This document shows, piece after piece, positions 25,532 to 32,974 of a stretch of 64,000 nucleotides of DNA. Source of the DNA: JBEKYD01 sp052148435 (lineage in GTDB: Bacteria; Acidobacteriota; Terriglobia; Bryobacterales; Bryobacteraceae); NCBI GenBank assembly GCA_052148435.1, contig JBKQIF010000098.1, positions 119,305-183,304 of the forward strand. Direction: 5' to 3'. Numbering within the stretch: the first letter of the stretch is position 1; each line of letters begins with the position of its first letter. A program made the position numbers and the translations under genes. Under the pieces are notes generated by a model, which was given only the letters and a program-made list of their open reading frames with translations, had not been told where the DNA came from and searched no databases.

Positions 25532-25550
25532 CGGTAAGATATTCTTACCG
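25532..25550. promoter_or_regulatory. Probable antitoxin operator overlapping its start codon
   Basis: Perfect inverted repeat cggtaaga/tcttaccg around tat; the final g is the first base of the GTG start. AbrB-type antitoxins often bind such symmetric sites, which would shut off both transcription and translation initiation of the pair. Confidence 0.65.
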
Positions 25551-25807
25551 TGCAAACCCGCATTTCCAGCAAGGGGCAGGTCGTTCTTCCCGGTCCCATC
25601 CGGCGAAAGCTCGGGCTTGGCCCTGGCGATGCCCTCGACGCCAGCGTGAAAAGCGGGCAAATTGTCCTCACGCCCCGCCATCCACGGCCCGCGAAAGCGA
25701 GCATCGGGCGCGATGCCGCTACCGGTCTCCCGGTTCTCAGTGCCGGACCGCGGGCGGCGCAACTCACCAGCGAGCAGGTCGAGGACATTCTGTCGAATCT
25801 GCCGTGA
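25550..25807 (+). CDS. AbrB/SpoVT-type antitoxin (VapB-like)
   Basis: An 85-residue protein starting at GTG. The N-terminal swapped-hairpin DNA-binding fold is clear in MQTRISSKGQVVLPGPIRRK followed by LGLGPGDALDA. The C-terminal part (QLTSEQVEDILSNLP) would cover the toxin. The stop overlaps the toxin start (GTGA). Upstream lies a perfect palindrome reaching the start codon. Confidence 0.88.
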   Translation: MQTRISSKGQVVLPGPIRRKLGLGPGDALDASVKSGQIVLTPRHPRPAKASIGRDAATGLPVLSAGPRAAQLTSEQVEDILSNLP

Positions 25808-26208
25808 GATATCTGCTGGATGTGAATGCACTGGTCGCGCTGGGTTTTCTCGAACACGAGTTCCATGGGCGCGTTGGCCGGTGGCTGCTGAGTCTCGGGA
25901 AGGAAACGAGCTACGAAATCCTCACTTGCGCGATCACGGAATTGGGGTTCGTCCGCGTTCTGTCTCAGGCTCCGCAATATGGACTGACCGTGGCACAGTC
26001 GCGAACCCTTCTGGTGAGACTCAAGAAGCAGGGAGTGGTCCGCTTCCGGTTCATCGCCGACGCTCTCGACATCGCGCGGCTTCCTGCGTGGGTCAAGACC
26101 GGGCGGCAAACCACCGACGGCCATTTGGCGGAGTTGGCACGGGCGCACGATTCCGTCCTCGCGACGCTGGACGAACGAATCCCCTCGGCGTTCGTCATTC
26201 CGGTCTAG
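25804..26208 (+). CDS. PIN-domain toxin (VapC-like ribonuclease)
   Basis: A 134-residue PIN protein. The first acidic residue is in YLLDVNALVAL, then CAITELGFVRVL, then TTDGHLAELARAHDSVLATLD. The frame is open upstream to 25492, but the GTG at 25804, overlapping the antitoxin stop, gives the usual PIN N-terminus. The subgroup differs from the PIN toxin at 19044 and pairs with an AbrB-type rather than a ribbon-helix-helix antitoxin. Confidence 0.87.
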   Translation: MRYLLDVNALVALGFLEHEFHGRVGRWLLSLGKETSYEILTCAITELGFVRVLSQAPQYGLTVAQSRTLLVRLKKQGVVRFRFIADALDIARLPAWVKTGRQTTDGHLAELARAHDSVLATLDERIPSAFVIPV

Positions 26209-26380
26209 CTGCCCTTCCCGACGGTGTACCCGGGCGGCGTGTATTCCCGTCTCATAACCTACCCGTTTCGGGACGGATTCCTTCGCACTTGGTCGTACCG
26301 CGTCCGACCCGTCGATGTGCGCTGAACGACGCGGGCCTGAAGTCCGGATCCGGGACACGGCGTCGCCTGCCGGGTTGGAG

Positions 26381-26403
26381 TGTCCCGTCGGCCGTGCGTG
26401 CTA
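26381..26403 (+). repeat. 23-bp direct repeat, right copy
   Basis: Partner of 25423-25445, two mismatches. It ends ten bases before the HicB-like start codon; the left copy lies about 100 bases before the VapB-like start. Bases 26209-26380 contain no gene that I can support. Confidence 0.7.
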
Positions 26404-26413
26404 CGCTGTGGCT

Positions 26414-26620
26414 ATGAAGCTCACAATCGAGCTCGATCGCGAACTCGATGGCCGTTGGATTGCCGAGGCGCCGGAACTGAACGTTCTCTTGTACGGCGAC
26501 TCCAAGCAGGATGCAATTCAACGGGCGCAGTCCGCGGCGCGGGAGATTGTCCTGGACCGAATCGCCCACGGCGAGTTGCCTCCCGATTCGGCGGATGCTG
26601 TGTTCGACACAGCAGCATGA
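26414..26620 (+). CDS. HicB-like protein, 68 aa, without a HicA partner
   Basis: Starts MKLTIELDRELDGRWIAEAP, followed by LNVLLYGDSKQDAIQRAQSA: the compact alpha/beta fold of HicB N-terminal domains. The start at 26414 is chosen because codons further upstream lack similarity. There is no HicA toxin on either side: the downstream sequence instead contains a hypE-like fragment and hairpins. It may be an orphan antitoxin or the remains of a pair. It lacks the DNA-binding C-terminal domain some HicB proteins carry. Confidence 0.72.
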   Translation: MKLTIELDRELDGRWIAEAPELNVLLYGDSKQDAIQRAQSAAREIVLDRIAHGELPPDSADAVFDTAA

Positions 26621-26677
26621 GTTCATGGCCCGCGGCGAATGCCCACGCTGCGCCCTCCCAAGTCCCACGACGGCGCG

Positions 26678-26723
26678 GATCTGCATGGGGATTACGTGAT
26701 GGGCGCCGAGGGCGGTGCGCTCG
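26678..26723 (-). pseudogene. Degenerate fragment resembling the 3' end of hypE
   Basis: These 46 bases match 27008-27053, inside hypE, at 39 positions. On the minus strand they read RTALGAHHVIPMQI against RTALGANRVIPMQI in HypE. Several of the differences are synonymous, so the fragment may come from another hypE copy rather than a fresh duplication. Beyond this stretch similarity stops. Confidence 0.6.
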
Positions 26724-26730
26724 GGCGCCA

Positions 26731-26812
26731 GCGGGGTGGCCCCGCCGGGACACGGCCGGGCTGGCGCCCGGCTGGACCGATTCACAATCGGTCCGCAGGT
26801 TGAACAACCTGC
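26731..26812. repeat. Array of four consecutive perfect hairpins
   Basis: Hairpins: gcgggg/ccccgc around tgg (26731-26745); gccggg/cccggc around ctggcg (26755-26772); ggaccgatt/aatcggtcc around cac (26774-26794); gcaggtt/aacctgc around gaac (26795-26812). Read on the minus strand, the last is preceded by gtgggg, the head shared with palindromes near 16098 and 48525. Confidence 0.8.
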
Positions 26813-26819
26813 CCCACAG

Positions 26820-26969
26820 CTACTTCGAGAGCCCGACCCATCGAGCCGCGCCAGACGCAAGCCGGAGGTATAGCAGTCCCAACGCCAACGCCACGACCAA
26901 CTCAAGCAGGTTTCGGGCGAATTTTGCCCGGTGCCACGACATGAGCAGATCGTAGCGTCTGAACAGCAC
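26820..26969 (-). CDS. Possible small single-pass membrane protein, 49 aa
   Basis: From the GTG at 26969 the product begins MLFRRYDLLMSWHRAKFARN and continues into a hydrophobic helix LLELVVALALGLLYLRLA, with basic residues before and after it. Alternative starts are the ATG at 26942 (40 aa) or a TTG overlapping the hypE stop. It lies 11 bases after hypE on the same strand, so it could be co-transcribed with hypCDE. No homologue is known to me and no good Shine-Dalgarno site is present, so it could also be chance. Confidence 0.4.
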   Translation of the reverse strand: MLFRRYDLLMSWHRAKFARNLLELVVALALGLLYLRLASGAARWVGLSK

Positions 26970-26980
26970 CGGCGAATTAT

Positions 26981-28042
26981 TCAGCAAATCCGGGGCAGTT
27001 GTTCCCCGATCTGCATGGGGATGACGCGGTTGGCGCCGAGAGCCGTGCGCGCGACCACGAGGCCGGCGTGCTCTTTGGTTACTCGGCCGACGATGGCGGC
27101 ATCGTGGCCTTTGGGATGGTGGCGCATGGCCTCGAGGACGGCTGGGGCGGCGGCGGATTCGACCACGGCTACGAGCTTGCCTTCGTTGGCGACGTAGACC
27201 GGGTCGAGACCGAGCAGGTCGCAGGCGGATTGGACTTCGGGGCGGATGGGAAGCGCGGTTTCGTCGATCGAGATGCCGACCTTCGAAGCCTGGGCGATTT
27301 CGTTGAGGGTGGATGCCAGGCCGCCGCGGGTGGGGTCGCGCATGGCGTGAACGGCGGGGCCGGCGGCGTCGAAAATGGCCGCGGTCATTTCATGGAGCGG
27401 GGCGCAATCGCTCTCGATCGCAGTTTCGAATTCGAGTCCTTCGCGTACGCTCATGATGGCCATGCCATGGTCGCCGAGGAAACCGCTGACCAGGATGGCG
27501 TCGCCGGGGCGGGCGAGCGAGGGGCCGATCTCGATGCCGTCGATGCGCACGCCGATGCCGGCGGTGTTGATGTAGCAGCCGTCGCCGTGCCCCTTTTCAA
27601 CCACCTTGGTATCGCCGGTGACGATGACGACGCCGGCGGCGCGGGCGGCCGCGGCCATACGATCGACGATGCGGGCCAGCTCGGCGAGCGGGAAACCTTC
27701 TTCGAGAATGAAGCCGGCGCTGAGGTAAAGCGGACGCGCGCCGGATACGGCCAGGTCGTTGACGGTGCCATTGACCGCCAGATCGCCGATGGAGCCGCCG
27801 GGGAAGAACAGCGGGCGCACCACGAAGCTATCGGTGGAAAACGCCAGGCGGCCCGAGGGCACATCGATGAGCGCAGCATCGCCGAGATCGGCCAGGGCGG
27901 TATTGCGGAAGGCGGGCAGGAACAGATGCTCGACCAGCTCGGAGGAAAGCTTGCCTCCGCCGCCATGGCCGAGCACGATATTGGGGTAATCGCGCAGCGG
28001 GAGGGGGCAGGACCAACCGGAAAAATCGGGCTGGTCAGGCAT
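26981..28042 (-). CDS. hypE: HypE, hydrogenase maturation carbamoyl dehydratase
   Basis: A 353-residue PurM-like ATPase that turns the carbamoyl group received from HypF into the cyanide ligand of the [NiFe] site. Visible features: glycine-rich GHGGGGKLSSELVEHLF near the N-terminus, ATP/Mg segments including FSTDSFVVRPLFFPGGSIGD and TGDTKVVEKG, and the C-terminal PRIC, whose last Cys carries the thiocarboxamide. The start overlaps the hypD stop by eight bases. Length and motifs are complete. Confidence 0.95.
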   Translation of the reverse strand: MPDQPDFSGWSCPLPLRDYPNIVLGHGGGGKLSSELVEHLFLPAFRNTALADLGDAALIDVPSGRLAFSTDSFVVRPLFFPGGSIGDLAVNGTVNDLAVSGARPLYLSAGFILEEGFPLAELARIVDRMAAAARAAGVVIVTGDTKVVEKGHGDGCYINTAGIGVRIDGIEIGPSLARPGDAILVSGFLGDHGMAIMSVREGLEFETAIESDCAPLHEMTAAIFDAAGPAVHAMRDPTRGGLASTLNEIAQASKVGISIDETALPIRPEVQSACDLLGLDPVYVANEGKLVAVVESAAAPAVLEAMRHHPKGHDAAIVGRVTKEHAGLVVARTALGANRVIPMQIGEQLPRIC

Positions 28043-29147
28043 GGGTCAGCTCATCGGCGGAAAGGAAGCGGCCGTAGTCGAAGTAGGCGGCGCAGGCCCC
28101 TTCGCTCGACACCATGGTGGCGCCGAGCGGGTGGCGCGGGGTGCATTCCTTGCCGAAGGCGGGGCAATCGGTGGGCTTGATGGCGCCGCGAAGCACGTCG
28201 CCCGAGCGGCACAGAGGCGATTCGCGGGTGTGGATACCGGTAACCTGAAAGCGCAGCTCCGCATCGAAATCGCGATAGGCCGGGCTGAGCCGCCAGCCGC
28301 TTTGGGGGATGACGCCGATGCCGCGCCAGGCCCGGTCGGTGACTTCGAAAACCTGGCTCAAGAGATCCTGCGCGGGGCGGTTGCCTTCGAATGTGACCAC
28401 GCGCGCATAGCCGTTTTCCACTTCGGCGCGACCGGCTTCAAGCTGGAGGACGGCGCGGCGGATGCCATCGAGGAGATCGAGCGGCTCGAAACCGGTGACC
28501 ACGATGGGAACGTGGTAGCGCTCCGCCAGCGGCGGATATTGCCAGTAGCCCATCACGCTGCAGACGTGGCCGGCGGCGAGGAACGCCTGCACCTGGTTGG
28601 AGGGCGATTGCATGATGGCCTCGATGGCGGGCGGCACGAGCACGTGCGAAACCAGCACCGAAAAATTGCGGAGTCCTTCGTTCCTGGCCAGGTGGGCGGC
28701 CATGGCATTGGCAGGCGCGGTGGTTTCGAAGCCGACGCCGAAGAAGACGACTTCCCTGGAGGGATTGCGCCGCGCCAGGTTGACGGCATCGAGAGGCGAA
28801 TAGACGATGCGGACATCGCCGCCATCGGACTTGACGCGGAACAGGTCTTTTTCGCTGCCGGGGACGCGCAGCATGTCGCCGAAGGAACAGAAGATGACGT
28901 TGGGGAGGGCGGCGATGGCAAGCGCGCGGTCGATCAACTCCAGCGGCGTGACGCAGACGGGGCAGCCGGGGCCGTGCACGAGCTGGAGCGAAGAGGGCAA
29001 CAACTGATCGATTCCATGGCGAATGATGGAATGCGTCTGGCCGCCGCAGACCTCCATAATCTTCCAGGGCCGGGTGACAGCGCGGTGGATTTCATCGGCG
29101 AGTTTGCGGGCAATCGCGCCATCGCGGAATTCGGTGAGGTACTTCAC
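28035..29147 (-). CDS. hypD: HypD, hydrogenase maturation iron-sulfur protein
   Basis: A 370-residue [4Fe-4S] protein that, with HypC, assembles Fe(CN)2CO. Motifs: MEVCGGQTHSI, HGPGCPVCVTP, FCSFGDMLRVPGS, and the C-terminal cluster ligands CRSGDVLRGAIKPTDCPAFGK ... C. The first codons (MKYLTEFRDGAIARKLADEI) match the family. It lies ten bases after hypC and overlaps hypE. Confidence 0.95.
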   Translation of the reverse strand: MKYLTEFRDGAIARKLADEIHRAVTRPWKIMEVCGGQTHSIIRHGIDQLLPSSLQLVHGPGCPVCVTPLELIDRALAIAALPNVIFCSFGDMLRVPGSEKDLFRVKSDGGDVRIVYSPLDAVNLARRNPSREVVFFGVGFETTAPANAMAAHLARNEGLRNFSVLVSHVLVPPAIEAIMQSPSNQVQAFLAAGHVCSVMGYWQYPPLAERYHVPIVVTGFEPLDLLDGIRRAVLQLEAGRAEVENGYARVVTFEGNRPAQDLLSQVFEVTDRAWRGIGVIPQSGWRLSPAYRDFDAELRFQVTGIHTRESPLCRSGDVLRGAIKPTDCPAFGKECTPRHPLGATMVSSEGACAAYFDYGRFLSADELTHA

Positions 29148-29157
29148 GGCGGGTTCC

Positions 29158-29496
29158 TTACTTCTTGGGCTCGCGGGACTCTCTGGACTCGCACGACGCG
29201 CTGCCCGATTCGGCGGGAGCTAAAGCGGCGGCGCTGTCGAAGGGCTGCTGTCCGGTGGCGAACTCTTCGTCGAGCATGCCCAATTCGCGGAACATGTCGA
29301 GGGTCTCGCGGGCCTGCGCTTCGTCAATTCTGGAAATGGCGAAACCGACGTGGACGATGGTGTAGTCGCCGACGGCGATTTCGGGGACGTAGGCCAGGCA
29401 GACCTCTTTGACCACGCCGCCAAAGTTGACTTTTGCCATGCGGGAGCCGAAGCCCTCGTAAATCTCTTCAACACGTCCGGGAACCGCCAGGCACAT
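29158..29496 (-). CDS. hypC: HypC, hydrogenase maturation chaperone, with C-terminal extension
   Basis: A 112-residue protein beginning MCLAVPGRVEEIYEG, with the essential N-terminal Cys right after Met. The family is usually ~75-95 residues; here ~30 extra residues rich in Ala, Ser and Glu follow (ending ESREPKK). The frame is open upstream to 29712 but the MCLAVPG start is decisive. Three GGAGG-like sites precede it. The transcript is hypC-hypD-hypE; hypA, hypB, hypF and hydrogenase subunits are not in the window. Confidence 0.93.
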   Translation of the reverse strand: MCLAVPGRVEEIYEGFGSRMAKVNFGGVVKEVCLAYVPEIAVGDYTIVHVGFAISRIDEAQARETLDMFRELGMLDEEFATGQQPFDSAAALAPAESGSASCESRESREPKK

Positions 29497-29499
29497 ACA

Positions 29500-29524
29500 G
29501 CCTCCTTTGCCTCCTTTGCCTCCT
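29500..29524 (-). promoter_or_regulatory. Tandem Shine-Dalgarno repeat before hypC
   Basis: A 9-bp unit, aaaggaggc on the minus strand, repeats about 2.8 times, giving three aggagg sites. The nearest lies at normal distance from the hypC ATG; the others could act as standby sites, or the repeat could vary in number. Confidence 0.75.
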
Positions 29525-29741
29525 CGGTCCTCACCTGGGCAGGTCTCGACTGGCCGGGGAGGGGAGGGCCGGTCAGCGTCGCTACAGACGACCGTCAGAA
29601 TACCACGGCGCATGGAGGCAGACCAGTGGCTGAGTGGATGCAGATGCCGCCGATGTACAGTTCCTCGACAGCGAGAGACGAGAACAAGTTGCCGGCCAAC
29701 CAGGTGACGCAAGAGAGGGAGCGCTTCTTCCCACGGGCGGC

Positions 29742-30962
29742 CTAATTCAGCAACCGCCCCTGGCGCAAATACGCCGGGGTATCCAGGTCGTCCAGATCGA
29801 TGACCGGTTCCGCCTCGGCCAGAATCGCCGGTTCCGTCATGACCGGCTCGGGTTCCAAAACCGGCTCGGGTATCCGTACCGGCATAGGTAGCGGCTGCGG
29901 CTCGGGTGCGGCGATCACCGGCGGCGCAACGGCTTCCACTCGTTTGGGGCTCTCCGCGGCAACCGCGCCGGCCGGCTGAAACCCGGTGGCAATCACGGTC
30001 ACTTTCACCTCGTCCGCCATCTTTTCGTCCAGGATGGCGCCAAAGGTAATCTCCACCCCGTCGCAGCGGGTAGCTTCGCGGATCAGGTTGCAGGCATCAT
30101 CCACGTCCTCGAAACTCATCTGACGGGAGCCGGTGATATTGATCAGGATGCCGCGCGAGCCGGCGATTTGGACACCTTCGAGCAGGGGGCAACTGATGGC
30201 CGCACGGGCCGCCTCCACCGCCGCGTTTTCGCCCCGCCCCGTCGCGGTGCCCATCATGGCGTAGCCCATGCCGGCCATCACCGAGCGGATATCGGAGAAA
30301 TCGCGATTGATGACGCCAGGCGTATTAATGATGTCGCTGATGCCCTGCACCGCCTGGCGGAGCAGATCGTCGGCCACCTTGAACGCCTCGAAAAAGCTGA
30401 CGCCTTTGGGCACCAGCGCGCGAAGGCGCTCGTTGGGAATGGAGATCACCGCGTCCAGGGCGGAAGCGAGCTGGGCCAATCCATCCTCGGCCAGGCGCAT
30501 ACGCGCAGCGCCCTCGAAAGCGAAAGGTTTGGTCACCACGGCCACGGTCAGCGCACCCAGTTCCTTGGCCAGGTTAGCAACTACCGGCGCGGCCCCGGTG
30601 CCGGTGCCGTAGCCCAGGCCCGCGGTGACGAATACCATGTCCGCGCCCTGCAGCAACTCCACGATCTGATCGGTGTTCTCGAGCGCCGCCTGGCGGCCGA
30701 TTTCGGGCTTCGACCCGGCGCCCAGGCCGCGCGTGATTCTGGCTCCCAGTTGCACCTTGTTGGGCACGGGACACGCGGCCAGCGCCTGGCGATCGGTGTC
30801 CATGCAAAAGAATTCCACGCCGCCCAAGCCCGCCGCCACCATTCGTGCCACCGCGTTCGAGCCCGCGCCGCCCACGCCAATCACCTTGATTTGCGTTCCG
30901 CTGCGCGCTTCTTCTTCGATTTCGTATTTCAAGCCGTCCAGGTCCGTGTCCATCAGTGTCAT
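29742..30962 (-). CDS. ftsZ: FtsZ, cell division GTPase
   Basis: A 406-residue tubulin homologue that forms the Z ring. N-terminal GTP-binding segment VIGVGGAGSNAVARM; the tubulin signature reads GLGYGTGTGAAP, with Tyr in place of the middle Gly of the usual GGG; T7 loop NRDFSDIRSVM; then a variable Pro/Glu-rich linker (~330-385) and the C-terminal peptide DDLDTPAYLRQGR that binds FtsA. It is the last gene of the dcw cluster, 29 bases after ftsA. Start is the ATG at 30962; MDTDL three codons later is an alternative. Confidence 0.96.
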   Translation of the reverse strand: MTLMDTDLDGLKYEIEEEARSGTQIKVIGVGGAGSNAVARMVAAGLGGVEFFCMDTDRQALAACPVPNKVQLGARITRGLGAGSKPEIGRQAALENTDQIVELLQGADMVFVTAGLGYGTGTGAAPVVANLAKELGALTVAVVTKPFAFEGAARMRLAEDGLAQLASALDAVISIPNERLRALVPKGVSFFEAFKVADDLLRQAVQGISDIINTPGVINRDFSDIRSVMAGMGYAMMGTATGRGENAAVEAARAAISCPLLEGVQIAGSRGILINITGSRQMSFEDVDDACNLIREATRCDGVEITFGAILDEKMADEVKVTVIATGFQPAGAVAAESPKRVEAVAPPVIAAPEPQPLPMPVRIPEPVLEPEPVMTEPAILAEAEPVIDLDDLDTPAYLRQGRLLN

Positions 30963-30991
30963 AGATTACCTCTTCCGCCGCTGGATTTGGT

Positions 30992-32194
30992 CTACCGTAA
31001 CATGCGCCCCAACCAGCCTGCCGCTTCGCGTTGCGCCCGCCCATGGTCTTTCAGTTTGGCCGAATACATGGCCAGCCCCGAAGCGGTGCACCATTCGCGA
31101 TCCTTCATCTCGGCGGGACCGCCTTCCACACCCAAAACCAGGCCGAATCGCGCCTGGCAGCCCAATTCGCGGTCCGCGACATCCAGAATCTCCGGCAGTT
31201 TCGCGCCGCCGCCGGTCAGGAACACCCCACCCAACAAGGACTCGTGCATGCCGATCCGAATCAGTTCCTTGCGCACCTGCTGGAACAGGTCGATGGCCCG
31301 CGACTCCAGGATCAGGTTCACATTGCGCTTGCGCGTCTCGGCAGGCCCGCGGCCCTCCGGCGCCGGGAGCTCCACCCAGATGTTGTCCGGACATTCGGCG
31401 TAGCGCGCCCGCCCGTAGTCGCGCTTCACGATTTCGGCCTCCGTCGGGCTCAAGCGGAATGCCTTGGCCAGGTCGGCCGTGAAGGTATCCCCGCCGATGG
31501 GAATGCTGGAAGCCTGGCACATGGCCTCGCCGTTGTACACCACCAGTTCGGTGGATTCCGCGCCGATATCCACCACGGCGATGCCCTGCCGCCGGTCTTC
31601 CGGCACCACCGCCGCATAACTGGCCGCCATGCCTTCGAAAATGCTCTCCTCCACCATCAGGTGAGCCTGATTGACCGCGCCCACCAACGCATTATGTTCC
31701 TGAATGGAAGTCGTGACCAGGTGAATGTTGGCCTCCAGGCAGGAAGCCAGCATGTTGCGCGGGTCGGTGTGGCCGGGATGATCGTCCACCACGAAATCCT
31801 GGAGTAAGAGCTGCAGGACCATGCAATCTTCCGGCAACTGGCGGCGGCGGGCGCGGGCCACGGCGCGATCGATGTCCTCCGCTTCCACTTCTCTCACGTA
31901 GCCCCAGTTGTGAATGCCGTGCACGTTGGTGCCGCGCACGGCCGGGCCGCCCAACCCCACTACCGTGTTCTCCACGGACAGGCCCGAAGTCGCTTCGGCT
32001 TCCCGCAACGCCGCCAGCACGCTGTCCGTCACCGCCGCCTGGTCGGCGATCCGCCCCTTCGCCCAGCCCGCGGACTCGGCTTCTCCAGCACCGACCAGCC
32101 GTACGCGGCCCCGATCCACCACGAGCACAACCATCCTCGTCTTGCTGCTGCCCGGATCGATCCCCGCGCCGATGATATGTTGTCTTGCCCCCAT
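30992..32194 (-). CDS. ftsA: FtsA, actin-like Z-ring membrane anchor
   Basis: A 400-residue actin-fold ATPase. Phosphate 1 region AGIDPGSSKTRMVVL; the 1C domain with VLQLLLQDFVVDDHPG; phosphate 2 AVVDIGAESTELVVY; adenosine motif FLTGGGAKLPEI. The C-terminal amphipathic helix AAGWLGRMLR would attach it to the inner membrane. It recruits FtsZ and later division proteins. It lies between ftsQ (nine bases) and ftsZ. Confidence 0.94.
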   Translation of the reverse strand: MGARQHIIGAGIDPGSSKTRMVVLVVDRGRVRLVGAGEAESAGWAKGRIADQAAVTDSVLAALREAEATSGLSVENTVVGLGGPAVRGTNVHGIHNWGYVREVEAEDIDRAVARARRRQLPEDCMVLQLLLQDFVVDDHPGHTDPRNMLASCLEANIHLVTTSIQEHNALVGAVNQAHLMVEESIFEGMAASYAAVVPEDRRQGIAVVDIGAESTELVVYNGEAMCQASSIPIGGDTFTADLAKAFRLSPTEAEIVKRDYGRARYAECPDNIWVELPAPEGRGPAETRKRNVNLILESRAIDLFQQVRKELIRIGMHESLLGGVFLTGGGAKLPEILDVADRELGCQARFGLVLGVEGGPAEMKDREWCTASGLAMYSAKLKDHGRAQREAAGWLGRMLR

Positions 32195-32203
32195 GCCTCC
32201 GAC

Positions 32204-32974
32204 TTATTCCTTTGCCGTAATGCGGTCATCCAGGCGAAGATCGAACGACCTGGCGTCCGGAGCCGCTTGCGCCATCTCCGCGTAATGCCTGGCGAAATTG
32301 CGATAGCGCCGGACATAGTTGGCGTCGCCCATGTGCAGCGATACCGCCCTGTCCCCCATCTGCGCCACCACCAGCAGATCTTCCGGATCGGCGGCATCCA
32401 CCTCGGAGATCGATTTTGCGTCCCGCCCCATGTCCCGCTCGAAAGCCAGAAAGGCGCGCACCCGCTCGCGGCGTTCCGGCTCGGTGAAATCTTCCCGAAT
32501 GCCGCTCAACACCGGAAATGAAAACTCCGCCTGCGCCGGCGGATCCAGCAAAACTCCGTTGGCATCGATGAGCAGCAGCAGGCCCGAGCCCGGCATTACG
32601 AACGCCACCGGTTTGCGCTCGCGGATGCGCACGGTCAGCCGGCCCGGCCATAGCCGCGAAACCGAAGCGTCCTCCACCCAGTCGATCCCTAGCAGCCGGC
32701 GGCGCCGCTCGGCCAGCGGAATGGAAAAGACGCTGCGGTTGAAATCTCCCGCGAACACGCGTATCACCAGGGAGCGCGGCGCGTAGCGCAGCCCTTCGAT
32801 CGCAATCGCGTTGGGATCGTCGCGGGAGAGCGTGAACTGGGAGCTGGTGGCCAGGTACGCCCGCACCTTCAGGCCGGCCCAGGCCGTCGAAACACACGCC
32901 GCGCCAAGCACCGCCAGACCGGCCCAGCGCCGCCATCGAGCCGTTTTTTCAGGTTTCTTAGCTTGTCGTGCCAT
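32204..32974 (-). CDS. ftsQ: FtsQ/DivIB, division protein
   Basis: A 256-residue bitopic protein: basic N-terminus, one membrane segment (WAGLAVLGAACVSTAWAGL), then a periplasmic POTRA domain (FNRSVFSIPLAERRRRLLGI, then SRLWPGRLTVRIRERKPVAF) and the beta domain. It bridges FtsA side and the FtsL/FtsB-FtsWI synthase. The start lies inside murC by 17 bases, usual for this cluster. Confidence 0.92.
   Translation of the reverse strand: MARQAKKPEKTARWRRWAGLAVLGAACVSTAWAGLKVRAYLATSSQFTLSRDDPNAIAIEGLRYAPRSLVIRVFAGDFNRSVFSIPLAERRRRLLGIDWVEDASVSRLWPGRLTVRIRERKPVAFVMPGSGLLLLIDANGVLLDPPAQAEFSFPVLSGIREDFTEPERRERVRAFLAFERDMGRDAKSISEVDAADPEDLLVVAQMGDRAVSLHMGDANYVRRYRNFARHYAEMAQAAPDARSFDLRLDDRITAKE

Noticed and set aside
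19044..26208. Treating the two PIN toxin pairs as copies of one duplicated module
   Set aside because: The toxins are clearly different in sequence and their antitoxins belong to different fold classes.
29639..29746. 35-codon plus-strand frame between hypC and ftsZ
   Set aside because: No conserved features; the gap otherwise shows no gene and lies antisense to the local transcripts.
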